From: Trematomus loennbergii
Taxonomy: Eukaryota > Chordata > Actinopteri > Perciformes > Nototheniidae
Assembly: GCA_012861695.1 (NCBI GenBank)
Contig: JAAOOA010000033.1
Coordinates: 20,682,934-20,746,933, forward strand
Length of the DNA stretch: 64,000 nt
Direction of reading: 5' to 3'
How positions within the stretch are numbered: position 1 is the first letter of the stretch; every line of letters starts with the position of its first letter. The notes beneath the pieces are model-generated. The model did no database searches and was not told the DNA's origin. It worked only from the letters and a program-made list of their open reading frames with translations. Below are positions 47,541-59,045 of the stretch, piece after piece. The translations under genes were made by a program, and so were the position numbers.

Positions 47541-48169
47541 GACCTCTGAAGTACGGAGGGCGAAATTCAAAATGGCCGACTTCCTGTTTTTTTAAACCTC
47601 CAAGAGGGTAGTTAATAAAACATGATATTGGATTTTAAAACATGAATATTTTTCTATTCATGTTTTTGTCAACTCATATATGTATAATTCAGCCTACTTT
47701 CAGCTACAGAAACCATATTTCTATAAATATAAGTTTATATATTTATTACTTCTCAATTATAAATTAACTACATTCCTGTTCATATTTCTATGTCTATATT
47801 TAGTTATTTCTTGTTTTGTATACACTTTTTCTACATAGATCTTTTACATCTGCATCCATACATATATATATTTATCAATAACAGTGGCAAAGATTTTCAA
47901 ATTGGTTTATTTTGAACTTTTTTTGTTTATTATAGAAAACGATTGAGGGCAGTCTCATCATCGTATTCCATGGCGAGGGATCGCCTAGCATCGAGCGAAC
48001 GTGAAAATCGGCGCCACATCGCGGCTACGCCGTGCGATGAAAAATTGCTACCTACTGTCATGATTTCGGACCCTTTTTCTGTGCTTTTTCCTGTCGCTTT
48101 CCCTGTTTTGTGTGTTTTTGCATGGTTGTCGCTCACTCTGGTCTCAGACCCTAATAAGTTACAAGAGCC
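47541..48169. other. AT-rich spacer with a repeated 23-bp motif
   Basis: AT-rich from 47590 to 47930. Then ATGGCGAGGGATCGCCTAGC and CGAGCGAACGTGAAAAT (47970-48010) repeat the end of the preceding array. Nothing else recognised. Confidence 0.4.
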
Positions 48170-48818
48170 GCGTTCACACCGGAGTACTTTTCACCGTACT
48201 TTTCGCGTTTAGTTCCGTTAGTACCCCGCGTTCACACCAAAAAGAGTACTTAATCTCGGGAACTTTTACCCCCATTTTTAGTGCCCGCTGAGAGATCGTA
48301 CTTTCCTGTGGGAAAAAAGTGCCCCAGTGCTGATTGGCTGGGCGAATTGCAAACCACGCCCCGTACAACTGTGAAATGTTTTGTAGAGCCGCCATTGTTT
48401 TTGCTCGCTACCAAAACCCAGCGCACCGACGGAGAGTACCGTAATTTTCGGACTATAAACCGCGACTTTTTTCCCATTTTTCGACCCTGCGGCTTATATA
48501 ACGGTGCGGCTAATCTATGGATTTGTACAGCTAACTGCCACTAGGGGACCTCCTAAATCTATGGATTTTACAGGTTACGGTCCACCACCTTTAACTCTAT
48601 GGGCTCTATGGCCGGTCCGCGCCCCACCTTTAAGCGGCGGGCTCCAGCAGGAAAAGCTGGAGGCCGGAAAAGAGTGAGACAGGTAGCGCGCAAAAGTAAA
48701 AGTGGAACAGAGAGTGGTACGAGAGACAGAACGATAGCAAGGCACTCGGTGCTGGGCTATGAGCTTGTAGATCTGCTATTTTTGAATAGCCAAAGCTAAG
48801 TGGTTAAATGATTGTGAC

Positions 48819-49059
48819 TGTAGTGACCACTATTTAACTAGGGTACATAATTCACACATGGAACTACAGGTTGGGGGTATTGTTTCCGCCCGGACACATA
48901 TGTTGACGGTACCTCCGGGGTACCTACTGTGTGTCCTCCTCTTTCTCTTTCTCTTCTCCTCTTTCCTGCAACCCGACAGCACGTCGATTTCTGCTCCCCA
49001 ATAAAGAGAGATTTGCACCCTCGATGCACCGCCTCCGTCTCCCTTCTCTCGGCACTACA
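48819..49059 (+). repeat. 5' LTR
   Basis: 241 bp, TG...CA. AATAAA at 49000-49005 serves as the LTR poly(A) signal. A pyrimidine-rich CTCCTCTTTCTCTTTCTCTT lies upstream of it. Confidence 0.9.
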
Positions 49060-50472
49060 GTGGTGACCCTGACGTAAGTCTCGCGAAGGATCCGGGACTG
49101 GACCGAACACGGCAAAAAGCAGACTCTGCTTTTCTCGAAATGCCGGAGATTTTTGGGGACCTCCGTTGCTGCCACGTGCGCACGGACTGAGGCTCGGTGC
49201 GCCCCGCGGAATGGCTGAGGACGTCGCTCGCCATTCCCGCTTCGTCTCGGCACTGGAAGCAAGCCTTCCTGCTACGAGGGGACGATGCACGACCTGCTAG
49301 GTATGGAGGGACCCGACTTCTGCCTCGTGGAGCTGGTTCTTCGGGACATGCGGCTGCGTGTCCGGGCTGCGCTAGCTCGCTCGGCTAGTGTTGAGCACCG
49401 CGCTTTGGCCGAAGATGCTGGCCGGTTCCTCCTGGCCGCCCCGCGATTTTCCTCCGGGGTGCTTGCCACTGCTCGCTGCAGCACCTTCCCTGGTGGGGGC
49501 TCGCCGCCTAGCAGAGGCTCCGGGGCCGACGACGACGACAGCGGCTACCGGCCGTCGAGACCGGCTGGCCTCGACGGCTAACGACAGCTAGCCACGACAG
49601 CTAACGATGTCTAGCAGCTACCAGCGGCTAACATCCGACTGTTTTTTTTTTTTTTTTTTGTGGTGCCGGAGAGGAGGTTCGATCACGTCTGGTCGGCCTC
49701 GTGTGGATCCTCTCACGATTTCGCCCACCTGTTTTTGATCGTGGACAGGACGACCTTTTGAGCTTTTTCTGGTGCCTGAGAGGAGGTTCGACCATGTCTG
49801 GTCGGCCTCGTGTGGACCCTCTCGCTGTTTTCACCACCTCGACGGCGGTTCGGACGTCACACAGTGGCGCGCTTCTGGACCCCGTCTCGCCTCTTCCCTC
49901 GCCTCGGCGGTTCCGGACGTCGCCCATGCCTTCATCGGCCCGTGGGTGGCGCGCTTCGGGACCCTGCCTGGCCTCGCCTCTTCCCTCGCCTCGGCGGTTC
50001 CGGACGTCGCCCATGCCTTCATCGGCCCGTGGGTGGCGCGCTTCGGGACCCTGCCTGGCCTCACCTCTAACCGCGGCTCACGGTTCGCCTCGACGGCGCC
50101 CCGTCTGGCCTCTCCCCTGTCCACGGCTCCTCCTCCCGAGGACTTCGTACCCGCTGCCGCTGTGCCTTCGCCTGCGGCCGGGCAGCGCTCCTCCCCGCTG
50201 GGGACCACCGGGTTTTTCACGCCCGTCCCCTGGTCTCGACACAGCGACCCTGCTTTCTGCGGCCCCCTGACGACGGCCCGTTCCGGCCCGCCACCCGCCC
50301 TCCGGTGGGGATGCCCTCGCCTTCGTTGGGGCCCCTACCCTCTCCTGCGGCCCCCTTCCGACGGCCCGTTCCATGGCCCGGCCCTCGCCGGCGGCCCCGC
50401 CCTCCTCGGCCCCTGTGGTGCTTCCTCCCGGACGCGAGGATTGTGTCCATGGTTGAATTCTGGGGGGGCTTG
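49060..50472 (+). other. LTR element interior, GC-rich, weakly coding
   Basis: An ORF at 49285-49581 (MHDLLGMEGPDFCLVELVLR, then an Ala/Arg-rich part and DDDDSGYRPSRPAG) could be a gag remnant, but I do not recognise it. A 20-T run near 49640-49659 interrupts the region. From 49700 on, Pro/Ser/Arg-rich frames stay open on both strands because of composition. An 87-bp exact tandem duplication is at 49891-50064. Confidence 0.5.
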
Positions 50473-50711
50473 TGTAGTGACCACTATTTAACTAGGGTAC
50501 ATAATTCACACATGGAACTACAGGTTGGGGGTATTGTTTCCGCCCGGACACATATGTTGACGGTACCTCCGGGGTACCTACTGTGTGTCCTCCTCTTTCT
50601 CTTTCTCTTCTCCTCTTTCCTGCAACCCGACAGCACGTCGATTTCTGCTCCCCAATAAAGAGAGATTTGCACCCTCGATGCACCGCCTCCGTCTCCCTTC
50701 TCGGCACTACA
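50473..50711 (+). repeat. 3' LTR
   Basis: 239 bp, nearly identical to the 5' LTR; it lacks one TC in CCTTCTCTCGG. AATAAA at 50654-50659. Confidence 0.9.
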
Positions 50712-51126
50712 TGACGCTATTAACTAATTTAGTTAGTTAGTTTAGTGCTGGGAGCGCACCGTTTAAGTTTGAAAGTTGAAAAGTTTATGTGTCTGAAACG
50801 CTATGTGATACAGTACAGTTTACACAGCACAGTACATGTTCTGTAGCTACTATTGCACTAAATGGTAACACTTGAATACGTTATGCAAATATGCAACTTG
50901 TTTGTTGAAATGTTAATAAATGGGAGCTTCCTCAAACAGCCATCTCTTTCCCGACAATCCCCTCTGTGCACGAACCCTTACATATGGTAATTAAACATTA
51001 AACACCTGCGGCTTATAGTCCAGTGCGGCTTATATATGTACACATCATTCAATTTAGCTGCTGCGGCTTATATTCAGGTGCGCCTTATAGTCCGAAAATT
51101 ACGGTAGTTTGTTTTTGAAAGCAGTT

Positions 51127-51864
51127 ATGGCAAGCATCAAGAAATCATCGGAGCGGTGGAGTGATGAGGAGGTGTCGGCGCTTCTGGAGATCTACGCCGA
51201 GGACGTGACCCAGGGAATGCTACTGAAGGCAGTACCCAACTCCAAGATGTTCGATCGTTGTTCGAAGAAGTTACTTGAGATGGGAATCGTGCACAGCGCC
51301 ATGGCATGCCGGCTAAAAATAAAGAAACTCCGGCAGGACTACAAAAAAAATTAAAGACTATAATAACAAAAGTGGTAACGACCGAAGACCAGTAAATGGT
51401 ACGAGCGCTTGGATGCTTTGCTAGGCCACAGACCTTCATTCTCCGGGACAGCATCGACCTTTGATTCGGGCACGATGGTGTGGGAGGCTCAAACGGCGGA
51501 TTCAGAGGGCGACCACGACGAAGGTAAATCAACTACATGCACTGGGTTTTAATCTGCACAATAATGGTCTCAGATGTACTTTTATTTGCTCAGTAGATCA
51601 AGCTAGCCATGCTAGGCTGAACTGGCTAACACTGGCCCCGAGCTAGCTAATAACGTCTAGCTAGCTAGATATTCTCGTCCGCTATGAAAACGTTTTGACT
51701 TGTGAATAACTGTGGCAGTGTTTCTGTAATTTGCTTCACTAACTCATGGCACTAATCGTGTGTTTCAGGCGAGGAAAATCAACTCTCGGGATTGGAAACA
51801 AGCGAGCTTTGCCTTCAAGATCACAGCGCTTGCTCGTCTCCCTTACCAGCAACCAAACGCAAAG
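51127..51864 (+). pseudogene. Myb/SANT-like DNA-binding protein of a Harbinger element
   Basis: Starts MASIKKSSERWSDEEVSALL; the W...EE..ALL and CRLKIKKLRQDYKK pattern is the Myb/SANT trihelix of Harbinger accessory proteins, which bind the transposon ends and bring the transposase to the nucleus. An eight-A run at 51345-51352 shifts the frame (one A fewer restores KIKDYNNKSGNDR), and a second shift near 51393 precedes WYERLDALLGHRPSF. The first exon would end at GAAG/GTAAATC (51523). A second exon at 51769-51864 (EENQLSGLETSELCL) has TTTCAG and GTACAC borders. Broken by two frameshifts. Confidence 0.65.
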
Positions 51865-52160
51865 GTACACACACTGTAACTTTGTCTTGAAAGAACGTTA
51901 CGCATCGAACTGATGTTCACAATCATGTTTATTTCCTTCTTGGTACAATTATGAAACAGCGTGAAAACGTATTCGCCTAGACCGGCATTTACAAATTTTC
52001 GCGCCTTTTTACTCTCTCACAAACATTGTAAACATCCGGGCTAGAGGTCACATGACTTCCGGTAAGAAAACTTGCCTCAACAACATTAAACAAAGTTCAA
52101 GCATACATGAAGCACTCTTCAAAAATACAAAACAATAAAGAAGGGCACTTTGAGCGGCAG

Positions 52161-52164
<4 letters not shown>

Positions 52165-52194
<30 letters not shown>

Positions 52195-52290
52195 AGTGTG
52201 TGTGTATATATATTTTATGCTATTTGATCCTATATTATCTTCTACTATACACCTCCATTGTGTACACTCAGTGTGTGTGTATATATATAT
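52165..52290. repeat. (CA)n and a short direct repeat
   Basis: A CA run at about 52164-52192. The motif ACTCAGTGTGTGTGTATATA occurs at 52191-52210 and again at 52266-52285. Confidence 0.8.
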
Positions 52291-52376
52291 TAAATATATA
52301 TTCTCAGAGGCTGAGTTAACCCTCCCGCTGCCTCCTGGTGCTGCAGAGATTTCATGAAGTGAAGGAGGTTGGGCGT

Positions 52377-52589
52377 GGACGCTCACATTGCCTTTAAATG
52401 CCGCCGACATGGACCGATGCGGTGCTTCCCTGAGCGTCAAATACCGCCGCCGATGGGAATACATTGCAATCAGTTGAAAGCTCTTTGCGTCCGTTTATAA
52501 AGCTGAAGGAGCCTCGGCGCGTCCCAACTGCACGCCACGGGACCCTGACCAAGCGTCGCTCCTGGACGTTTAGGGAGTGAGAGTGTGTT
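52377..52589. repeat. single arm of the fold-back family
   Basis: Matches the outer part of the right arm of 27947-29684, from GGACGCTCACATTGCCTTTA to TTTAGGGAGTGAGAGTGTGT, including CGTCAAATACCGCCGCCGAT. The mirrored arm is absent on the left side, so this copy is truncated. Confidence 0.8.
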
Positions 52590-53282
52590 GCTGTGGGCAG
52601 CGGATACTGTGAGTGTCACAGACATGAATTCATAGATCAAGGCAGACTGCTGCACACACTCTCCTGTTTTGCCAATCCGGTGCTTAAACAAATATAGCTC
52701 TACACCCCTTGCCGAAATATCCTTAAAATGAAGTCTGAGTTCGACATTTTAATTCATGTCCTGCCAACACTGGCAGGACAGAAGGCGACACACCCTTTCT
52801 AAGCCGTGTCCCTCACTCCTCACATCCCAAGCTGCATCCCCAAAAAGTGTATTATGTTGTTACATCGTTTCAGATGTTATGTTTCAGTTGTGCTCTTGAT
52901 AAGCCATTAAAACAGTAAAAACACGTTCAGTTTCCTTTTGCTTTTTGTGTCTCCTGTTCACCAAAACATACCCATCTGTGATGGAAAAAGAAAGTAATCC
53001 AAAAGTAATCTGATTACGTTACTTTTTTAAGACACGTAACTGTAACTGTATTCGGATTACTTTCAGAGCCATGTATTCAGTAATCAGTAACTGATTACAT
53101 TTACAAAGTAACCCTCCCAACCCTGATCATTTCTAAATGCAGCGTTTTTTTGTTGTATTAGTTTTCAGGGTTTGTTTGTTTTTCATTTCATTTGTTACAG
53201 CTGTTTCCTGCTTATGTATGCGTTTTTGGCCGTTGTTCCGCGTTTGCACCTGCCGGCCACCGTATCTTAGTTTACCTAAAAG
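52590..53282. other. spacer with a MITE-like fragment
   Basis: Contains AGTAATCTGATTACGTTACT at about 53006-53025 and related GTAATC/GATTAC motifs, typical of a short decayed fish repeat. No exon recognised. Confidence 0.4.
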
Positions 53283-55689
53283 TTAACCTGTTAAGCCCGA
53301 GAGACCCCGGTACTGGGGCCCTCCCGCAACATCTTGCAGGAAACAGTGTCTGAGGGCATGTTCATTTAATAAACTATGAATGTTTTATATCCATGTAACG
53401 GGAAGAAACTCATCTAACTGATCATTTTAATTTATTTTTCAAAAAAAAAACACAATGCTAACGCTGAGCCTCTGAATTAGCAACGAGCGAAAAATGCTAA
53501 CAGATTTACTGCACCGAAACTCACTCATAAAACCTTATTATTTATCTTTTCTGCACATCCAACCCATCGATCTGATCGTGAGATGACACAGAATCGATGG
53601 GTAATACATTATCACTCTATGATAAGAACTCGCGACTTTATAAACAAAAACAGACATCAAAACATGTGGCGTTAGGTAGCTAAAAACGCTAACATGGCTT
53701 ACCTGTGTCGTAGTCTGGTCAAAAGTGGTCTTCAATGGCATTAAAACGATAAAAACGCTGCTGAAGTTAATCCATAGGTTAATCCAATGTGTCTGTGTCC
53801 CTTTGAAATTATTTCTGATAATCCATAAGCAATAAAACTGCTTTTCCGTTTCCAGATGTCAGAGCTAGAGATAGGTTCGCTCTGATGCAAAATTGCATGC
53901 GCGAAGCCCCACCTTTTTCTTTTACCATGTGTGTGTGAGGAAATTCCCCTTCGATTCTATTGGCTCTAACGGTCAGAAAGAGATTTCATTCGTCAAAATC
54001 GACAAAGGGGGGCCAGAGATATGGAAAATCCACCCAAATGACCCCAGAAGTGTTTTTGCGCTAAATCTCTCTAAAAAGGTGAGATTTAACTTGTTTTGCA
54101 TCAATCTTGATACAGGGTACTTATTATATGTTGTACTTTGGATTCCTAAAGCTTTTAGTCTACTAACCCATAGTTTTCACTATAAGTAAAAAAATTTTTG
54201 GACGGACACATAATTTACAGTTTTTTACTATGTTCAATCTGAATTTTCTTTAAAATAAAAAACATCTATATTGATTCTGACTTTTCTACATGATCCAACT
54301 CACAGGTTTATCATTACTTTGAGAACAAAGATTATTAATTTAAAGGGCCCATGTCATGGCCATTTCCACTGATCATAATTCCATTGTTGAGGTATACTAA
54401 AATAGATTTATACTGTGCAATTTTCCAAACTCACATTGGTTTCGCATACAGTATCTCTGTAAAGTATGTGTATTCAGCAGTATTCACTCTCTCCACTAAA
54501 CGGCTCGTTGGAGCTCTTGCCCCCCCCTCCCTGTGAGCCTAGTGTGCTCCGATTGGTCAGCTCGGCCACTCTGTTCTGATTAGTCAACCACCAGAGAGGC
54601 TCCACCCATGTCTAACAGTGCTTTTTTCGGCTCGCTTCTCAGCGGAACAGTCTTATGGCCTCGGTACAGCCGTATATTTTATACGCTAACTAACCGAACT
54701 GTACCTACAACTGTTGTTTTAGAAGAATAAGTTATTTTTACCTGTAATAAATCAAATCATGGTTTGCTATACTGTATATGAATGATATGTTATAGAGCAA
54801 ATAATTCAGGGAAGAAAGGATAGGCCTACTAAGTATTTCCATCAAACTTTATTTTTAGAAATGTACAAAATGAACATGCGTAAATATACATATATACACT
54901 GTATATCATCCATTGCTCCCCTTATAGGCGTTTTCGGCATCTTGCCTATCGCAGCTTTGTAAGCGGCTGCCGGGGCTTTTTAGGACGAGGCATCAGAGTG
55001 TGTCATCCCGTGTGTGTGTTGTCCGCCAGATACGCCAGGAGTTTCCTGATCTGGCTGGACGAAATCAAATGCAAATCACAAAATATTAGAAAACTTAGTT
55101 GTTTTAGATTCGTTAGTAGTAGTTGTGGTAGGAGTGTGTATCTATCTAATCTATCTATCTAATCAACACAGTTAGCTTGCCAGCTAATATGCTAACCTAC
55201 GTTTGCTAGTTGTTCAGTGTAATATGCCAATCTACTATGAACAACAGCTAGTCTAGGCTAGCAAGAACATGTTTACAATTGCAATCTTATACGGGTAGTC
55301 TGCTACGTTCGGTCATTCATTGTAGCTGGCATGAAAACAATGTTTTCCCTAGCATGTCTAGCTCTAGGTAGCCTAGTTGTTTAGCTATGTAGCATACACG
55401 CTATGAACGCCAACTATAATGTACTGACCGTACGGTAAATCACCCGGAGTATACTGTCTAATGAGTATTTCGTGTGTGAATGCAGACATTCTCCTGCTAT
55501 GAGATACATGTATGTAAGGCCATCTGCTGATATTAGAGTTGATATATGGAAACGCTAGCAACTTAGTTAGCCCAGTTAGCAGTCCGACACACATTTAAAC
55601 AGTCGTGGTCGATACCTTGTTTGATAAATACACAAATAACAAAGCAAACTTACAGGTTGTGTACCCGAATCTTCCCCTGCTCCAAACGG

Positions 55690-57187
55690 TCCAAGACTGT
55701 TCTATAATTTAGGGTGCATTTCACATCAACAAAACAGTACAAAGAAAGTGTTCTTTCTCAATAGAACAATCAGTGGTTCAAGTTAGTATATTCCTCAGTG
55801 TAACATATCCACTAGTTGCAAAGCTTAAACATTTTTTTATTTTATTTTATTTTAAGGGAAAGGATGTTTTCACTACTCAGTTTGTCAACTATGTTACGGA
55901 CAAACTTGATGTCATTACAATCATTTGATTAAGTCCTGCACTTCAAGTAAAATCAAATTTGAAAGGCTCTTGAGTCTATTCTACCATATATCCAAAGATT
56001 TTTTAAAGTTTAAAAAATAATTGTATTAAAGTTTTGTTTTTTCATGTGATATGTTCAGCACTGTCATTAAGTTTAGGGATATTTTGTATTATAAAACTAC
56101 CATACAGGTCATTTTGATAGTTTTAAGAGATGTCATGTAAAACTCCAACCTGTGTAGATATACATTATACTATAAAGGATATCAGAAGCACTATTTTAGA
56201 TATTTTAAATTTGAAAAAATGAGGTGCAACATAGTTGACAATGAAAGTCAAACATTTGACGCAAATAACATAGTTGACTGGACACATTATTAACCATCAG
56301 CACTATGTTCATTTCAAGGCAGAAGTGCAAAATTCCATTGATAATGATGTGTAATGACGTCTACATGTCATACAAAAACTAGGTTACCTGTCAACTAAGT
56401 TACTACAGTTATTACAGTACTGGGTAACTTAGTTGACAGGTAACCTAGTTGACAATTTCCCTATTTTGACCCATCATTTCAATGGTAGGCCTTGCCTGGA
56501 TGACCACATGTCATTTTCTTGAACAGGTTAACATCACATTTGAACATATAATTGAATTAAAATCATTAAACAATTGTAAACCATAACAATGTACGTAACA
56601 TTGTTGATGGTCAATTAATATACTCATTGACAATGTGCTATTATACATAAAATATTGTAAAAAATTAGAGGACAATCACCACAGTGTGTTCAAAATGTCT
56701 GCCAAAGAGGAACATGGCATCATGTGATGCTGGTGACATGGTATTGGGACAAACCATTTTTGAGTTAAAGGGGGAGTTCTGTTAGTAACATAGTTGACAG
56801 AACTTTTGCGGACATTCATATATTAAGATATTTAAATTATTTAAAGGAGGAAATCAATTAAAAAGATGTTATTATTCTTTAGTATTTAGACTTTTGAAAT
56901 AAATGAATACTTTTTTTATTTACTTTAATGGTTTTTATTCATTATTTTGAAACCAAGACACCCTCAACTGAAAAACGGACATAGCAAAAACTGACAATTT
57001 AAGAACATCATGACACATTTCAAGCTAAATAAAGCATAGGATGCACATAATGTTTGTGTGATATTATAACATGCTTTCCAATAATAGGCAAAATATGATA
57101 TTTTTGAAGAAAATAGTTAGAATAATTATAATTATCATCAATGGACATCAATGGACATGGAATGTACCCTAAATTGTAGAATCACTC
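55690..57187. mobile_element. unclassified DNA element inside the Kolobok copy
   Basis: Left end CTGTTCTATAATTTAGGGTG and right end CACCCTAAAT-like partner (ACCCTAAATTGTAGAATCAC) form imperfect inverted repeats of about 25 bp. The flanks CCAAACGG (55682-55689) and CCAAACAA (57188-57195) could be a diverged 8-bp duplication. Inside, AACATAGTTGACAG-type motifs occur many times, including the inverted pair near 56380-56455. AT-rich, non-coding. Confidence 0.6.
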
Positions 57188-57580
57188 CCAAACAAACTAG
57201 GAATAGCATCGTCCTTCAGTTTCAAATGCTGTGCATATCCGGCCTCAAACTGGGCAATGTTTTGGAAGCTTTCGTCTGTGAAATGCCGCGCCAGAGGTGG
57301 GGACTCGAGTCACATGACTTGACTCGAGTCAGACTCGAGTCGCATATTTTTTGACTTGAGACTTGCTTGACTAACATTGATAAAAGACTTGACTTGACTT
57401 TGACTTGGTATTCATGACTTGAGACTTGACTTAAGCTTGAGACAGATGACTTGAAAGGACTTGTCTGTTTAAAATTAAATATTTGCGGTTGTTTTTGTAG
57501 TGAGATATTACGTTTAGTTTTTTCGAAAAACGTGATTGGGTGATTATAGCGCCATGCACGCAAACCTGGCAACCCACTAG

Positions 57581-58326
57581 TAAGTAAGTAAGTAAAGCTT
57601 TATTTATATAGCACCCTTCTCAACACGAATGTACAAAGTGCTTTACAGTACAGTACACAATTCACAGTACAACTAAAATGTAGAATAAAAGGCATAAAAA
57701 GGCATAAAACAACAGCAGGTAATACATAGGATAAAACATACGATAAAACACCATAAAAGACAGCTACTAACTCACCTCCTCCGATGCCCCAAAGGCCTGA
57801 CGGAAGAGGTGGGTCTTTAACTGCCCCTTAAAAATCTCTACTGAGGCAGAGGCTCTTAGTGTCTGGGGGAGTTTGTTCCAAAGCCTTGGGGCCACCACCT
57901 CAAAGGCACGGTCCCCCTTGGTTTTTAGCCTGGTTCGGGGCACCCTTAGGAGGCCTTGCTCAGAGGACCTCAGGGCACGGGTTGTGCTATGAGGGAGGAT
58001 CAGGTCATTAATGTAGGCTGGGGCTTGGCCATGGACAGCTCTATAAGTGAAGACCAAAACCTTGAATTGGGTTCTGAGATGGACAGGGAGCCAGTGCAGG
58101 GCAGAAAGGATCGGAGTGATGTGGCATGTTTTTTTGGACCGAGTGAGCAATCTGGCTGCAGCATTTTGGACCTGTTGTAACCGGTTTATTGATGTTTTGT
58201 TGAGGCAGGAGAACAGAGCATTACAGTAATCCAGCCGGGATGAAATAAAGGCATGAATAGCCATCTCCATTTCTGTGTTTGATAGAACCCCCCTGAGCTT
58301 GGCAATGTTTCTGAGATGGAAAAAAC
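57581..58326 (-). mobile_element. 5'-truncated L2-type LINE in the hAT
   Basis: CACTAG duplicates at 57575-57580 and 58327-58332. The 3' end at the left is a TAAG repeat with GCTTTATTTATATAGCACCC, the L2 terminus. It codes for the post-RT region at 57767-58270. No RT core: 5' truncation typical of LINE insertion. Confidence 0.85.
57767..58270 (-). pseudogene. L2 LINE ORF2 C-terminal segment
   Basis: 167 codons with SRLDYCNALFSCLNKTSINR, LQQVQNAAARLLTRSKK, HITPILSALHWLPVHLRTQF and FKVLVFTYRAVHGQAPAYIN, and ending RLWNKLPQTLRASASVEIFK GQLKTHLF. This is the conserved region downstream of RT in L2-type LINEs. The frame is open to its stop near 57767. Confidence 0.9.
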
Positions 58327-58353
58327 ACTAGACGGCAGGAGTGTCAGTTAGCA

Positions 58354-58550
58354 TGGCAGCGGCTAGCGTTACTCCACAAATAGTGAAGTTTGGATTCAAG
58401 GATTATGTTTTCGATGACGCTAATAAGAAGAGAACAGCGGTATGCAGGGTCTGCAGCATAAAGATCAGTGACACGACCACCAAAACATCCAACTTCATTC
58501 GTCACTACAAAAAAACCCACAGAGAAAGGCGCGTGAATGTGTTGTGTTAG
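58354..58550 (+). pseudogene. BED-type zinc finger exon of the hAT transposase
   Basis: 65 codons from MAAASVTPQIVKFGFKDYVF. CRVC, then TTTKTSNFIRH and HYKKTH give C-x2-C ... H-x4-H, the BED finger that binds hAT ends. Stop at 58548-58550, perhaps past a splice donor. No further transposase exon found. Confidence 0.75.
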
Positions 58551-58638
58551 CTAGAAAGCTAACGTTAAGTTTAAGCTACGTTAGACTTGGTTTCAAATCG
58601 ATTAAGCATTGCAAAGAGAAGACAAAACGGTAAATTAA

Positions 58639-59045
58639 CACTAGAACCTCCAAGGGAATCATTTGTACTAACCCGATACTGACGGGCTGTCAGGAGAGGG
58701 AGAGAGAGAGAGGAAAAGAGATGCCTCGTTTATTTCCCCTGTGTTATTATCAGAAGTTACTGTAAACTGTTGAATAATGTAGTTCATCTACTTTTAGTAG
58801 TTTGTTTAAATGTTTTAATTATGTTGTTTTTGTTTGTAGAAGTGCATCATTCCTTGATTTATTGTAAAATGAATCTGAACTTTTTGATCTGTTATGATGA
58901 TAAACTGAAGCAATTTCTAAATTAACCCAATTAACTGAGTTTTAAATCGTCCTACTTAGTTTATAAGGAAATTATGAAGAGGAAAAAATTCAATGATTTG
59001 AAAATGATATCTATGTAGGTGCTGACGCTGTTGGCGGTTCTAGTG
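58639..59045. mobile_element. piggyBac-like MITE, CACTAGAACC ends
   Basis: Starts CACTAGAACCTCCAAG and ends TTGGCGGTTCTAGTG. TTAA at 58635-58638 and 59046-59049. 407 bp, non-coding. A third GCAGTTCTAGGGTTAA near 59156-59171 looks like another family end. Confidence 0.8.

Larger units (their letters stand above)
48819..50711 (+). mobile_element. short non-autonomous LTR retrotransposon
   Basis: Two LTRs (48819-49059, 50473-50711) start TGTAGTGACCAC and end GGCACTACA. A 4-bp TGAC duplication lies outside them (48815-48818, 50712-50715). A TGGTGACCCTGACG primer-binding-site-like sequence begins two bases after the 5' LTR, and a G-rich GGGGGGGC tract precedes the 3' LTR. The 1.41-kb inside is GC-rich and has no protease, RT or integrase, so it depends on another element. 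LTRs differ essentially by one 2-bp gap, which points to recent insertion. Confidence 0.9.
48439..51104. mobile_element. MITE with ACCGTAATTTTCGGACTATA ends
   Basis: The left end CCGTAATTTTCGGACTATAA is mirrored by TTATAGTCCGAAAATTACGG at the right. TA lies on both sides (48437-48438, 51105-51106). Subterminal GCGGCTTATA motifs occur at both ends (48490-48510, 51007-51080). An LTR element (48819-50711) is inserted in it; without that it is about 0.77 kb. Non-coding. Confidence 0.8.
48170..51960 (+). mobile_element. Harbinger-like element remnant with Myb/SANT gene
   Basis: The left end near 48170 is AGAGCCGCGTTCACACC, with a second GCGTTCACACC at 48229-48239. The Myb/SANT-like gene characteristic of PIF/Harbinger elements follows at 51127. 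A 2.67-kb MITE (48439-51104) sits between the terminus and the gene. The right end and the DDE transposase gene were not found; the right border given is approximate. Confidence 0.5.

Noticed and set aside
49628..50491. Long GC-rich ORFs on both strands in the LTR element
   Set aside because: Several frames are open at once on both strands, which points to base composition. No conserved domain is visible.
50305..50658. 117-codon plus-strand frame reaching into the 3' LTR
   Set aside because: It crosses the LTR border and its second half is LTR sequence also present at 48819-49059.
53893..54189. 98-codon plus-strand frame in the piggyBac-like element
   Set aside because: The matching copy at 20309-21466 has frames in the same place but with stops and shifts, so it is not conserved as a protein.
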